Positions 18,558 through 26,961 of a DNA stretch of 40,151 bases are shown here, piece by piece. The stretch is from the NCBI GenBank assembly GCA_964586025.1, contig CAZPGF010000013.1, forward strand, positions 1 through 40,151, in the 5' to 3' direction. Origin of the DNA: JACKGW01 sp964586025 (lineage in GTDB: Bacteria > Planctomycetota > PLA2 > JAEUHO01). The first letter of the stretch is position 1; every line of letters starts with the position of its first letter. Under the pieces are notes generated by a model, which did not search any database, was not told the origin of the DNA, and saw only the letters and a list, made by a program, of their open reading frames with translations. A program made the position numbers and the translations under genes.

Positions 18558-20123
18558 ATGACGCAGGAACTGACGAGCTTCGTCGCCGGCCGAACGCACC
18601 GCGGAAGCGACACCGCGATCCCGCTGACGGACGCTTCGACCGAGGCGGTGATAGGGACCATCCACGGCGGCGGCATCGACTTCGGCGAGGTCCTCGACCA
18701 CGCGCGCGGGGTCGGCGGTCCCGCGCTGCGTGCGCTCTCGTTCGCGGCACGAGGCGAAGTCCTGCTCGCCGCGTCGAAGGCGATCCACGCCCACCGCGAG
18801 GCGTTGCTCGATGTCTCCGCGGCGAATGCGGGCACGACCCGCGGCGACGGGAAGTTCGACATCGACGGCGCGACGGCGGCCCTCGCGGCCTACGCGAGCC
18901 TCGGCAAGCGTCTCGGCGACCGCACCTTCCTCTCGGACGGAGACGGCGTTCAACTCGGACGCACGGCGCGCTGGTGGGGCCAGCACGTTGCGGTGCCGCG
19001 GCACGGCGCCGCGGTCCACATCAACGCGTTCAACTTCCCGGCGTGGAACATGATCGAGAAGGCCGCGTGCGCATGGCTCGCGGGCGTCCCGGTCGTCTCC
19101 AAGCCCGGATCGCCGACCGCGCTCGTCGCCTGGCACGTCGCGCGCGTCCTGATCGAGAGCGGCGTCCTCCCGCCGGGGGCGTTCCAGTTCGTCGTCGGAT
19201 CGACCGGCGACCTGCTCGATCGCCTCGGCCCCCAGGACGGCGTCGCGTTCACCGGGTCGTCGGCCACGGCGCAGAGGCTCCGTTCGACGCCGAACCTGAT
19301 CGCCCGATCGGTGCGATTCAACGCCGAAGCCGACTCCCTGAACGCCGCCGTCCTCGCGCCCGATCTCGATGAAGACGCCGAGTGTTTCCACCTGTTCGTG
19401 CGCAACGTGGCCATCGACATCCGGCAGAAGACGGGCCAGAAGTGCACGGCCGTGCGCCGCGTGCTCGTTCCGCGCGAGCGGCTCGCCCCGGTCCGCGATG
19501 CGTTGAAGGCCGAACTCGACGCGATCGTGACCGGCGACCCGCGCGACGCCGCGACGACGATGGGACCTCTCGCCAGCCGGGACCAGGCCCGGAGCGTGCG
19601 CGAGGGCATCGAGCGCCTCGCCTCGGTCGGACGCGCCATCATCGGCGGATCCGCGCCGCCTCGTGAGAGGGGATGGTTCGTGGCGCCGACGCTGTTCGAG
19701 GTCGCCGATCCCGACGCGGACGTGGTCCACGAGCACGAGGTGTTCGGGCCCGTGGCCACCCTGCTCCCGTACGACGGCACCGCCGAGGAGGCCGCTCGGA
19801 TCGTCGCGCGAGGCGCCGGCAGCCTGGTGACCAGCGTCTACACCGACGACACCTCGTGGATGGAGAAGGCGCTGCTCTCGCTCGCGCCGTGGAACGGCCG
19901 AGTCTGGGTCGGCACCGCGCGCTGCGCCGAGCAAACGATGCCTCCCGGCACCGTGCTCGCGTCGATGACCCACGGTGGCCCCGGTCGCGCCGGCGGCGGC
20001 GAGGAACTCGGACTCGAGCGCGGTCTGGCGTTCTACATGCAACGCACGGCGCTGCAGGGCTTCCAGGGCCATCTCGCGCCGACGTTCGGACCGGTGGCGG
20101 CCGTGCCCTCGGCCCGGCCCTGA
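18558..20123 (+). CDS. Aldehyde dehydrogenase of the PaaZ/BoxD type (no MaoC hydratase domain)
   Basis: A 521-residue protein that aligns along its whole length with the N-terminal aldehyde dehydrogenase half of E. coli PaaZ. Shared landmarks are H-I-N-A-F-N-F-P at 154-161, the general base E257 in A-E-A-D-S-L-N, the nucleophile C296 in G-Q-K-C-T-A-V-R-R, and H-G-G-P-G-R-A-G-G-G-E-E-L-G near the end. PaaZ oxidises the semialdehyde formed after ring opening of phenylacetyl-CoA, and BoxD does the same for benzoyl-CoA. The C-terminal MaoC hydratase of PaaZ is absent, so BoxD or a PaaZ split form fits better. No ring-degradation genes are nearby, so the substrate is unproven. GGGAGG lies seven bases before the ATG. 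Confidence 0.85.
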   Translation: MTQELTSFVAGRTHRGSDTAIPLTDASTEAVIGTIHGGGIDFGEVLDHARGVGGPALRALSFAARGEVLLAASKAIHAHREALLDVSAANAGTTRGDGKFDIDGATAALAAYASLGKRLGDRTFLSDGDGVQLGRTARWWGQHVAVPRHGAAVHINAFNFPAWNMIEKAACAWLAGVPVVSKPGSPTALVAWHVARVLIESGVLPPGAFQFVVGSTGDLLDRLGPQDGVAFTGSSATAQRLRSTPNLIARSVRFNAEADSLNAAVLAPDLDEDAECFHLFVRNVAIDIRQKTGQKCTAVRRVLVPRERLAPVRDALKAELDAIVTGDPRDAATTMGPLASRDQARSVREGIERLASVGRAIIGGSAPPRERGWFVAPTLFEVADPDADVVHEHEVFGPVATLLPYDGTAEEAARIVARGAGSLVTSVYTDDTSWMEKALLSLAPWNGRVWVGTARCAEQTMPPGTVLASMTHGGPGRAGGGEELGLERGLAFYMQRTALQGFQGHLAPTFGPVAAVPSARP

Positions 20124-20124
20124 A

Positions 20125-20595
20125 TCAGGGCGTCTCCTCGATCTCCAAGACGGCGCGCTGCGCCGAGGCGCGGACGATCTCGGTTTCGAGTTCCGCGCGG
20201 GCGATTCGGCGCAGCGCCGGCAACGCGTCGCGCGCCGCTTCGCGCTGTCGCCCGAGCGCGCGGATCACCTTCCAGCGGACGTAGTCGTCCGGATCCTCGA
20301 TGCGACGCGCGAGCGCGGTGGCGACCTCGATCGTGCGCGGCGCGAGATTGCCGAGGGCGTGGGCGGCCCCCTCGCGGACGTTGCGCTCGGGGTCCTCCAG
20401 CCACGCGACGAGCGTCGGCACCGCAGGCGATCCGATCGCGGCGAGTCGTCCGGCGATCTCGACGATCGCCGGCCCGCCGCGAGCGCCGATCAGTTCTTCG
20501 CGCACCGCGGTCGGATCGAAGAGGAGCGGCGCGGGCGGTCCGCACGCGATGGCGACGGCGAGCGACAGCACGAGCGCCGGGGCGGTGCGCGTCAC
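20125..20595 (-). CDS. HEAT-repeat lipoprotein
   Basis: About 156 residues. A hydrophobic N-terminal signal ends in A-V-A-I-A-C-G-P, suggesting a lipoprotein cysteine near residue 18. The rest is helical HEAT/PBS-lyase-type repeats (G-S-P-A-V-P-T-L-V-A-W-L-E-D-P and V-R-W-K-V-I-R-A-L-G-R). Such repeats normally act as protein-binding scaffolds. The GTG at 20595 overlaps the upstream small gene's stop (GTGA), which decides the start. Its stop is one base from the convergent dehydrogenase stop. Function unknown. Confidence 0.75.
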   Translation of the reverse strand: MTRTAPALVLSLAVAIACGPPAPLLFDPTAVREELIGARGGPAIVEIAGRLAAIGSPAVPTLVAWLEDPERNVREGAAHALGNLAPRTIEVATALARRIEDPDDYVRWKVIRALGRQREAARDALPALRRIARAELETEIVRASAQRAVLEIEETP

Positions 20596-20819
20596 GGCTT
20601 CGGCCCGCCGCGGATCCAGCGCCCCCACAATCCGCCGCGCAGCCAGCGCAGACGGGGCCGACGTGCGATCGGCGTCGTCGCCGCGGCCAGCACCTTCTCG
20701 ATGGCGGCCAACTCGACACGCAACGCGGCGACACGCCGTGCGAGTTCGTCGAGAAGGGCCGGGTCCGCCGACTCGGTCGCCGCGGCCTCGTCGTCGATGG
20801 GCGGCTCGTCGGAGGTCAC
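20592..20819 (-). CDS. Small hypothetical protein with a coiled-coil-like helix
   Basis: 75 residues starting with GTG. The first 20 residues are acidic. The middle (about 21-46) is a strongly amphipathic Leu/Ala/Glu helix (D-E-L-A-R-R-V-A-A-L-R-V-E-L-A-A-I) of coiled-coil type. The C-terminus is Arg/Trp/Gly-rich (L-R-W-L-R-G-G-L-W-G-R-W) and could lie on a membrane or nucleic acid. I recognise no family. The four-base overlap with the HEAT lipoprotein start supports that it is real. Confidence 0.55.
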   Translation of the reverse strand: MTSDEPPIDDEAAATESADPALLDELARRVAALRVELAAIEKVLAAATTPIARRPRLRWLRGGLWGRWIRGGPKP

Positions 20820-20881
20820 GTCCGCCGCATCCTATCCGCGGCGCAACCCGTCCGTCGGTTCTCCGAACGCGGGCGTGCGAA

Positions 20882-21091
20882 CTAGATCGACGGGCGGCGC
20901 ATCACGAGGACGCGCGCCGCGTGGTTCAGCGCGGCGAGTTGGATGCCGTCGTTGCGCGGATCCCAGGTCTGGCCGCGCCGCTCGAACTGCGCGCGGACGC
21001 GGGCGATGTTGGCACGGGCCTTCTGCTCGTTCTGGTTGCGCTTCGCCGCAAGGCGACGCGTGCGCTGCTTGGTGCCGCCGTTCCCGGACAT
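20882..21091 (-). CDS. Small basic hypothetical protein
   Basis: 69 residues, rich in Arg, Lys, Asn and Gln (T-K-Q-R-T-R-R-L-A-A-K-R-N-Q-N-E-Q-K-A), then a conserved-looking segment W-D-P-R-N-D-G-I-Q-L-A-A-L-N-H-A. The ATG at 21091 is preceded by AGGAG at a good distance, unlike many genes here, which supports expression. The charge suggests RNA, ribosome or DNA association, but no family is recognised. Confidence 0.55.
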   Translation of the reverse strand: MSGNGGTKQRTRRLAAKRNQNEQKARANIARVRAQFERRGQTWDPRNDGIQLAALNHAARVLVMRRPSI

Positions 21092-21200
21092 GGGCGCTCC
21101 TGGTCCACTCGGTCGTCGTGGTGAACTCCCGATGGTCGCCGCCGCGCCCCGGAGCGCAAGGCCCGACCAGGGCGACCTCGGTGTCGGCGTGTCGCGCCGA

Positions 21201-22850
21201 TCAGCGGTCCGCGCGCAACGCGTCGAATCGCCAGCGCAATCGGTCGTCCAGGCGGGCGAAGGCGATCTCCTCGGGACTCGGACCGAGCGGCTCCGAACCT
21301 GGCGATGCGGATGACTCGGTCGCCTCACCGAGGAGGGCCGCGGCCGCACGGATGCGGGTGCCGGGCGCCGGGGCGAGCGCGGCGAGTTCGACCAGGCGGC
21401 GGCGTGCGGGACCGGATCGCGGGGGGCCGATGGCCTCGGTCGCCTCGAGCAGCACCCGGTCGTCGGGGTCGGCGAGGGCCCTTTCGATCTCGGCGGCGTC
21501 CTCGACGGAGCCGCGCTGCGCGCGGCGGCGTACCGACCAGGCACGAAGCCAACCGTCCGAGCTCGCACCCGCCGCCTCGATCGCGCCGGGCGGCGGCGGC
21601 CCGATCCGATCGAGGAGTTGGGCCGCGAGGCGCTGGCGATCCGGTTGGGGCGGCTCCTCGAGCAGGAGCGAGAGCGCGGTGTCGGCGAGCCCCGGCGAGT
21701 CCGCGCCTTCCACCAGACATCTCGCCCAGGCGCGATGGATCGCCGGCCGGCTGCTCACGACGAGTTGGCGAACCGCATGGCGCACCTCATCGTCTCGCCC
21801 CACGTACGGCGCGATCCAGCGCAGGATCTCGGCGAGTCCATCGTGCGACGAACCGAGGCGTGCGCGGCGGTTGAACGGTGGACGCGACGCGTCCACGAGC
21901 AGGAGGAGGTCGTCGACGGACGGTTCGGGGGAGAGCGCCAGCAACGAACGGGCGAGACCGAGGCGTCCCTTCATCCACCGATCGCCCCGTGAAAGCCACT
22001 CGCGCAACACGTCGCGGACCGCCGCCTCGCGCCCGCGCGCGAAGGTCAGCAACAGATCCGATGCGTCGGCGGTGGTCTGCTGCCAGGGACCGCGACGCCG
22101 CCGCAGCGCGAACTGCTCGCTCGCGGCCTCGCTCGAGAGGACCGTGCCGACGACCCACGCGTCGACCTCTTCGAAGCCGGGACCGGCGCCGAGGGCGACG
22201 ACGGCCGCGCACCACGGATCGAAGTCCGCGAGCCAGCGTCGCGGTCCCCCCGCCGCGACGGCGGTCCGCGCGTCGGCTCCGCCGATCCGTCCGAGAAGGC
22301 ACAGGGCTCCGCGTCGCATCTCGCTGCCGTCGGGGGCGAGATCGGCGCACAGCGCGAGCGAGGCAACGACGCCCTCGCCGAGGCGCAGCACGAACGACGC
22401 ATCCGCACCGCTTTCGAGCGGGCCGGCGAGGGCGAAGGCGAGCGCCCGCATCGCCGCGGCCGATCGGTGCACGCCGGCCTCCACCGGTGGGTTGCGTTCG
22501 AGGCGGTCCCCGCGCGCCGCGTCGGTCCACGCCTCGGCCGCGGCGCGCGCGACGATCGGATCGGCGTCCTCGATCGCCAGCTCGATCGCGCGGAAGTCCC
22601 GCGCCTCGGCCAGCCGCCCCCTCGCGCGCACCACCGCCGCGCGCAGGCGCGACGAGGTGGAGGCCGCGTGCGCGTCCACGAAGGCGCGTGCGGAGGACGC
22701 GGGCAGTGCGTCGAGGTCGATCTCGGCGCGACGTCTCACCTCGCCGACGGGCGAGTCGAGCCGCGCGGCGAGCGACTCGGTTTCGGCCGCGACGGCGAGT
22801 CCGAAGCAGGCCGTGATCAGGAAGGCCGCGACCGGTCGGAGAAGACCCAC
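21201..22850 (-). CDS. Secreted HEAT-repeat-like hypothetical protein
   Basis: 549 residues starting with GTG. Residues 1-22 look like a signal peptide (G-L-L-R-P-V-A-A-F-L-I-T-A-C-F-G). The remainder is almost entirely short Ala/Leu/Arg-rich helices with Asp-Pro turns (L-D-S-P-V-G-E-V-R-R-R-A, L-A-D-P-D-D-R-V-L-L-E-A-T), the pattern of degenerate HEAT repeats. No catalytic motif is seen. It is probably an exported scaffold of unknown role. It starts 28 bases after the stop of the XPB-partner gene on the same strand, so it may be cotranscribed with the helicase pair. Confidence 0.7.
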   Translation of the reverse strand: MGLLRPVAAFLITACFGLAVAAETESLAARLDSPVGEVRRRAEIDLDALPASSARAFVDAHAASTSSRLRAAVVRARGRLAEARDFRAIELAIEDADPIVARAAAEAWTDAARGDRLERNPPVEAGVHRSAAAMRALAFALAGPLESGADASFVLRLGEGVVASLALCADLAPDGSEMRRGALCLLGRIGGADARTAVAAGGPRRWLADFDPWCAAVVALGAGPGFEEVDAWVVGTVLSSEAASEQFALRRRRGPWQQTTADASDLLLTFARGREAAVRDVLREWLSRGDRWMKGRLGLARSLLALSPEPSVDDLLLLVDASRPPFNRRARLGSSHDGLAEILRWIAPYVGRDDEVRHAVRQLVVSSRPAIHRAWARCLVEGADSPGLADTALSLLLEEPPQPDRQRLAAQLLDRIGPPPPGAIEAAGASSDGWLRAWSVRRRAQRGSVEDAAEIERALADPDDRVLLEATEAIGPPRSGPARRRLVELAALAPAPGTRIRAAAALLGEATESSASPGSEPLGPSPEEIAFARLDDRLRWRFDALRADR

Positions 22851-22878
22851 GTCGAAAGCCTACCCCGATCGGCCCTCG

Positions 22879-25017
22879 TCACGGTCCACGCAGTTCGACG
22901 TGGCGGTCGCGGAGGGCGCCGAGGAGCTTGCGGTCGGCGGGCGCGTCGCGCAACAACGCCTCGGTCGGCCCGACGCGCCGGATCAGGAGGTCGCTCATGC
23001 CCGGCACGCCGAGGATCGCGTCGAGCGCCTCCTCGGTCGGCGCGGAGAGCAGCACCCCTCGTTCGAGCAGCGCGAACGTGACGCTGCCCGCCCACGCCTC
23101 GAGGCTGTAGCGGACGTTCTGCGGGAGTCCGCCGCGCGAACGCGCCTCGAGGAAGGTGAGGAACGCCGCCGCGTCGCGCCCGGAGGCGACCGCCGCCTCG
23201 AACGTCTCGCGCGTCAGCCGGAAGTGGACCACGTCCTCGGTCTTGGTGCGGCGCGCGAAGCCGTCGAGCGTGTGGACGACGTCACTGACGTCGCCTTCGG
23301 GCAACACGAGGACTTCGAAGTCCGGATTGACCAACAACGGCTTGAGACCCGTGTCGAGCGACGGCAGATCGACGCCGAGCACGCGTGCGCCGAGGGTCGA
23401 GAGCCGCCACGCGAGCGGTCGATCGTCGCGCATCGCCACGTCCAGGAGACCGAGGCGATAGAGACGCGGCAGCCAGTGACGGTGGAGTTCGTCGAGGAGA
23501 TCCCCGGGCGTCTCGCGTCCGCTGAAGTACGCGGAGAAGAACCGATCGCGATGACGCGCGGCGATGCCGCGTTCGTTGAGCGTCTCGAAGTACCGATGTC
23601 GCGCCGACGACGCGAGCGACCTTCCACCCCACCAGCGCCGCGGCTCCGCGCGAAGGCGCTCCTCGACGATGCCGCGCAGCTCGCGCTGGTGCAGGCTTCG
23701 CCCCTGCGGGCCGGGCTGCTCCAGCGCGAGGCGCAGCATCGCGCGCACCTTTTCGCCGAGCGGCTTGGTCAGGAACGGGTCCGCCTCGGGACGGAGCGAG
23801 AGGAATCCCTCGTCGTCGCGGACGACGAGACCGAGATGCTCGGCGAGCGACGAGACCTCCGTGAAGATCTCGTCCACGCCCGCCAGGGACGATCGCCGGA
23901 ACACGAACGACGCCTGGATGCGCTTCGCCGCGGCCTTGTAGACCTCGCCCTCGCGGCTGACGCGCACGGGCTGGCGACGCACCGCGTCGAGGTAGGTGCC
24001 GAGATCGGCGACGAGGTCGCAGCCACCGCGCAGGATCTCGTCGGCATCGACGGACGGGTCCGGCGCGCGGGCGTGGAAGTCCTCGAGCACCTCGCGGAAC
24101 ACGACGAGGACCTCGTCGTCGCAGGCGATCCCGTACGGAGCCAGCCCGAGGCGCGCGATCGTGCCGACGCCCGCCGCCTCGAGGACCGGCTCCCACGCGC
24201 GGCGATCCCAGCGCAGATCGGCCAACGTGTCGCGCCGGCTCCAACGCCCGCGCCGCATCACGCCCTCGTGGTTCTCGATCGCGTACCGGACGACCGCCTC
24301 GAGGCCGGTGCCGAGGGCGGAAAGCCGCGCGGGGGCGCCGCCCGCGCCGAGGACCGCCTCGACGTCGTCCGGGCTCGGCTGGGCGGGCAGGAGGGGAAAC
24401 GTGGCCCTTAAGGTCTGGCGCTCGGTGGCGCTCAACGCGGCCAGGTGGCGTTCGAGGCCGAAGACGCCGCAGACGGTCCGCGTCTCCTCACGGAAGAGGC
24501 CCGTCAGCAACGAGCCGAGCTCGTGGGGAACGGCGTAGAGGACCCGTTGCGAGGAGCGCGACGCCACCGTTCCGACGAAACCGCGGCGGGCGAGGGCCTT
24601 CAAGCCGGCCTCCGCCTCGTGGAACTCCAACGACACCGCGTCGTGGCCCGGCAGTCGCTGGAACAGGCCCGGCAGATCCGACGCGTAGGCGTCGCGACCG
24701 AGCAGGAGCACGAGCACGTCGAGCACCTTCCGAGTGAGCGTGCGCACGCGCCGGTAGACCACGCCCTCGTCCTGGAGCAGCGCGTCGAGTCGTCGCGCCA
24801 GGTCGCGCTTGGACTCCGCCGTGACCGGCTCGTCACCGAGCCAGAACGCGGCGACCTCGCGCAGATCGGCGATGCGCAACGCATCGAGATGCTTGCGCAA
24901 CGTCAGCACCGCGGACTTCGCCGCAGCGCCGTTGGAACGAGAGGCGTTCGCCTGCTTCGCCGCAGAGCCGTTCCCGGAGTCGGGCCGCGGTGCCCGATCC
25001 GAATGTCCGACGTTCAT
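22879..25017 (-). CDS. XPB-associated protein with XPB/Ssl2-like (Helicase_C_3) region
   Basis: 712 residues. The first 40 are low complexity (Asn, Ser, Ala). The rest resembles the large helicase-associated protein encoded beside bacterial XPB genes (for example Rv0862c beside Rv0861c in Mycobacterium tuberculosis, similar length). That family carries the XPB/Ssl2-like domain also called Helicase_C_3. The domain is probably at about residues 480-600, where L-L-V-N-P-D-F-E-V-L-V-L-P-E-G occurs. I see no Walker motifs. The upstream part looks like a series of small helical/winged-helix units. Its ATG overlaps the xpb stop (ATGA), so the proteins are probably made together and likely form a complex. 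Function is not established. Confidence 0.75.
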   Translation of the reverse strand: MNVGHSDRAPRPDSGNGSAAKQANASRSNGAAAKSAVLTLRKHLDALRIADLREVAAFWLGDEPVTAESKRDLARRLDALLQDEGVVYRRVRTLTRKVLDVLVLLLGRDAYASDLPGLFQRLPGHDAVSLEFHEAEAGLKALARRGFVGTVASRSSQRVLYAVPHELGSLLTGLFREETRTVCGVFGLERHLAALSATERQTLRATFPLLPAQPSPDDVEAVLGAGGAPARLSALGTGLEAVVRYAIENHEGVMRRGRWSRRDTLADLRWDRRAWEPVLEAAGVGTIARLGLAPYGIACDDEVLVVFREVLEDFHARAPDPSVDADEILRGGCDLVADLGTYLDAVRRQPVRVSREGEVYKAAAKRIQASFVFRRSSLAGVDEIFTEVSSLAEHLGLVVRDDEGFLSLRPEADPFLTKPLGEKVRAMLRLALEQPGPQGRSLHQRELRGIVEERLRAEPRRWWGGRSLASSARHRYFETLNERGIAARHRDRFFSAYFSGRETPGDLLDELHRHWLPRLYRLGLLDVAMRDDRPLAWRLSTLGARVLGVDLPSLDTGLKPLLVNPDFEVLVLPEGDVSDVVHTLDGFARRTKTEDVVHFRLTRETFEAAVASGRDAAAFLTFLEARSRGGLPQNVRYSLEAWAGSVTFALLERGVLLSAPTEEALDAILGVPGMSDLLIRRVGPTEALLRDAPADRKLLGALRDRHVELRGP

Positions 25018-26747
25018 CGACGGGCGACCTCCTCGGTTGCCGTGTGCGACTCGAAGTCCTCGTCGTCGAGGATCTGGTAGGCGTAGCCCTGTTCGGTGAG
25101 GAACAGCTGCCGGTGCTGCGCGAAGTCCTGCTCCACGGTTTCCTCGCTGACGAGGGTGTAGAACCAGGCACCGCCGCCGTCGGCCTTCGGGCGAAGCACG
25201 CGCCCGAGCCGTTGCGCCTCTTCCTGGCGCGAACCGAACGTGCCGGAGATCTGGATGATCACCCGCGCCTCGGGCAGGTCGATCGCGAAGTTGCCGACCT
25301 TGCTCACCACGAGCACCGGCATCTCGCCGCGCGCGAACTCGGCGTAGCGCACGACCCGCTCCTCGGGGGGCGTGCGGCCGGTGATGATCGGCACACGCAG
25401 GTGCCGTGCGACGTCGGCCAGTTGGTCCAGGTACTGGCCGATCACGAGCACGCGATCGCCCGCGAAGCGTTCGAGCAGTCGTTCCAGCGCGGCCATCTTG
25501 CGCGGGTTCGCCGATGCGATGCGGAACTGCGAACGGCGATCGGCCAGCGCGTAGCGCTTGCGGTCGTCGGCGTCCAGGGCGAGTCGCACCTCGACGCAGC
25601 GCGCCTCGGCGATCCATCCCTCGCGTTCGAGCGTCTTCCAGGGCAGTTCGTACCGCTTGGGCCCGATCAGGCTGAAGACGTCCTCTTCGTGCCCGTCCTC
25701 ACGCACGAGCGTCGCGGTGAGTCCCAGCCGCCGGGTCGCCTGGATGTCCGCGGTCATGCGGAAGACCGGCGCGGGGAGCAGATGGACCTCGTCGTAGACG
25801 ATCAGGCCCCAATCGCCTCGACGCAGCAACTCGAGGTGCGGGAACTCGTCGGTCTTGCGCTTGCGCCAGGTGAGGATCTGGTAGGTGCTGATCGTGACGG
25901 GACGAATCTCCTTCGTCTCGCCCGTGTACTCGCCGATGTCGTCGTCGGTGAGTTCGGTCTTCTCGGTCAGCTCGCGGCGCCACTGGCGGACCGCGGCGTG
26001 GCTCGTGGTCAGCACGAGCGTGCGCCGACCGACGCGCGCCATCACGCCGATCCCCACCACGGTCTTGCCGGCGCCGCAGGGCAGGACCACGACGCCGCTG
26101 CCGCCCGAGGCGGCGCCGTCGCGGTGGAAGCGATCGACCGCGTCGACCTGGTAGGCGCGCAGACCGAACGGGCGTCCGTCCGCCGTGCGCTCGGCGAGGC
26201 GGATCTCGAGCGGGGCGCCGTCGACGTAGCCGGCGAGGTCGTCGACGGGCCATCCGATGTGGACGAGGGCGCGCTTCAGCTCGCCGCGGTGGCGCGTCTC
26301 GACCGCCAGCGCACGGACGCCGTCGGGGGGCGTCTCGATCGCACGGACGAACTCCCGCGACAGCGGGCTCATCAGGACCTGGTCGAGGAGCGAGTCCTCG
26401 TCGGCGAGGAGGCGCAGGCCGTCCGAGCCGTCCTCGCCCCGGAGGAGGCGGAGGCGGCCGTACCGTCCGTGGAGATCACGGACGTCGCGGACGACGTTGG
26501 CCGGCAGGTCGAAACGGCTAAATCGGCCGAGCGCGTCGAGCATCGCGTCGGCCGTCATTCCCGCCGCGGCCGCGTTCCAGATCGACAGCGGCGTGATGCG
26601 GTAGGTGTGCACGTACTCGGGGCTCTTGACGAGTTCCGCGAACGGGGCGATGTCGTCCCGACAGGCCGCGTAGAAGGGGCCCCCGACCTCGAGGAGGAGG
26701 GAACGGTCGCTCTGGACGATCAACGGGCGTTCGGAGCGCGGGTCCAT
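25014..26747 (-). CDS. xpb: Bacterial XPB-family superfamily 2 DNA helicase
   Basis: 577 residues. The N-terminal part (about 1-185) matches the damage-recognition-like region of bacterial and archaeal XPB, including R-I-T-P-L-S-I-W-N. The motor starts with L-R-A-Y-Q and Walker A L-P-C-G-A-G-K-T (222-229), DEVH at 319-322, L-T-A-T, then the XPB-specific R-E-D at 349-351. The second RecA domain ends in Q-R-L-G-R-V-L-R-P-K (motif VI). XPB is a 3'-5' ATP-dependent DNA translocase. Bacterial members are little studied and are thought to act in DNA repair or remodelling. The ATG at 26747 is followed by typical family residues. The downstream partner gene overlaps by four bases. Confidence 0.93.
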   Translation of the reverse strand: MDPRSERPLIVQSDRSLLLEVGGPFYAACRDDIAPFAELVKSPEYVHTYRITPLSIWNAAAAGMTADAMLDALGRFSRFDLPANVVRDVRDLHGRYGRLRLLRGEDGSDGLRLLADEDSLLDQVLMSPLSREFVRAIETPPDGVRALAVETRHRGELKRALVHIGWPVDDLAGYVDGAPLEIRLAERTADGRPFGLRAYQVDAVDRFHRDGAASGGSGVVVLPCGAGKTVVGIGVMARVGRRTLVLTTSHAAVRQWRRELTEKTELTDDDIGEYTGETKEIRPVTISTYQILTWRKRKTDEFPHLELLRRGDWGLIVYDEVHLLPAPVFRMTADIQATRRLGLTATLVREDGHEEDVFSLIGPKRYELPWKTLEREGWIAEARCVEVRLALDADDRKRYALADRRSQFRIASANPRKMAALERLLERFAGDRVLVIGQYLDQLADVARHLRVPIITGRTPPEERVVRYAEFARGEMPVLVVSKVGNFAIDLPEARVIIQISGTFGSRQEEAQRLGRVLRPKADGGGAWFYTLVSEETVEQDFAQHRQLFLTEQGYAYQILDDEDFESHTATEEVARR

Positions 26748-26820
26748 GCGTCTCCCGGGGCCGGACCGGGCCCGGCACCCCCGCCGTGCCCAGGGGGCCG
26801 GCGCGACGGGTAAACCGACG

Positions 26821-26848
26821 AGGGTAGACCCACCCCCCCCCGGGTCAA
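26821..26848 (-). promoter_or_regulatory. Candidate xpb promoter with a nine-G tract in its spacer
   Basis: On the minus strand, TTGACC (26848-26843, -35-like) is followed by a 16-base spacer and TACCCT (26826-26821, -10-like). The spacer contains nine consecutive Gs (26841-26833). The start codon is about 75 bases downstream of the -10. The -35 is good and the -10 is weak (three of six consensus bases). The same bases also form a GACCC/GGGTC inverted repeat, so a structural role is an alternative. Confidence 0.4.
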
Positions 26849-26898
26849 CCCCGCGACGGCATCCGGGAGACGTTCGGGAGGTCCCGTGGGAAGGGGGT

Positions 26899-26918
26899 GG
26901 CGTGGTCCGAACCACGCC
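26899..26918. terminator. Hairpin downstream of the IMPase gene (second)
   Basis: GGCGTGGT (26899-26906) pairs perfectly with ACCACGCC (26911-26918) across a four-base loop. It lies about 45 bases beyond the stop of the leftward IMPase gene, after a first hairpin, and probably ends the five-gene operon. There is no U-run. Confidence 0.55.
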
Positions 26919-26931
26919 GGTGCGGCACGCT

Positions 26932-26961
26932 CCGCCGACGTACCGAGGTCCGAGTCGGCGG
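26932..26961. terminator. Hairpin directly after the IMPase stop codon (first)
   Basis: CCGCCGAC (26932-26939) pairs with GTCGGCGG (26954-26961) around a 14-base loop. It abuts the TAG stop of the leftward gene (26962-26964). With the next hairpin it forms a tandem terminator-like structure. Confidence 0.55.

Noticed and set aside
19975..24411. 1478-residue open frame on the plus strand across the HEAT and XPB-partner genes
   Set aside because: Ser/Arg/Ala-rich translation with no domain, opposite genes with clear protein features.
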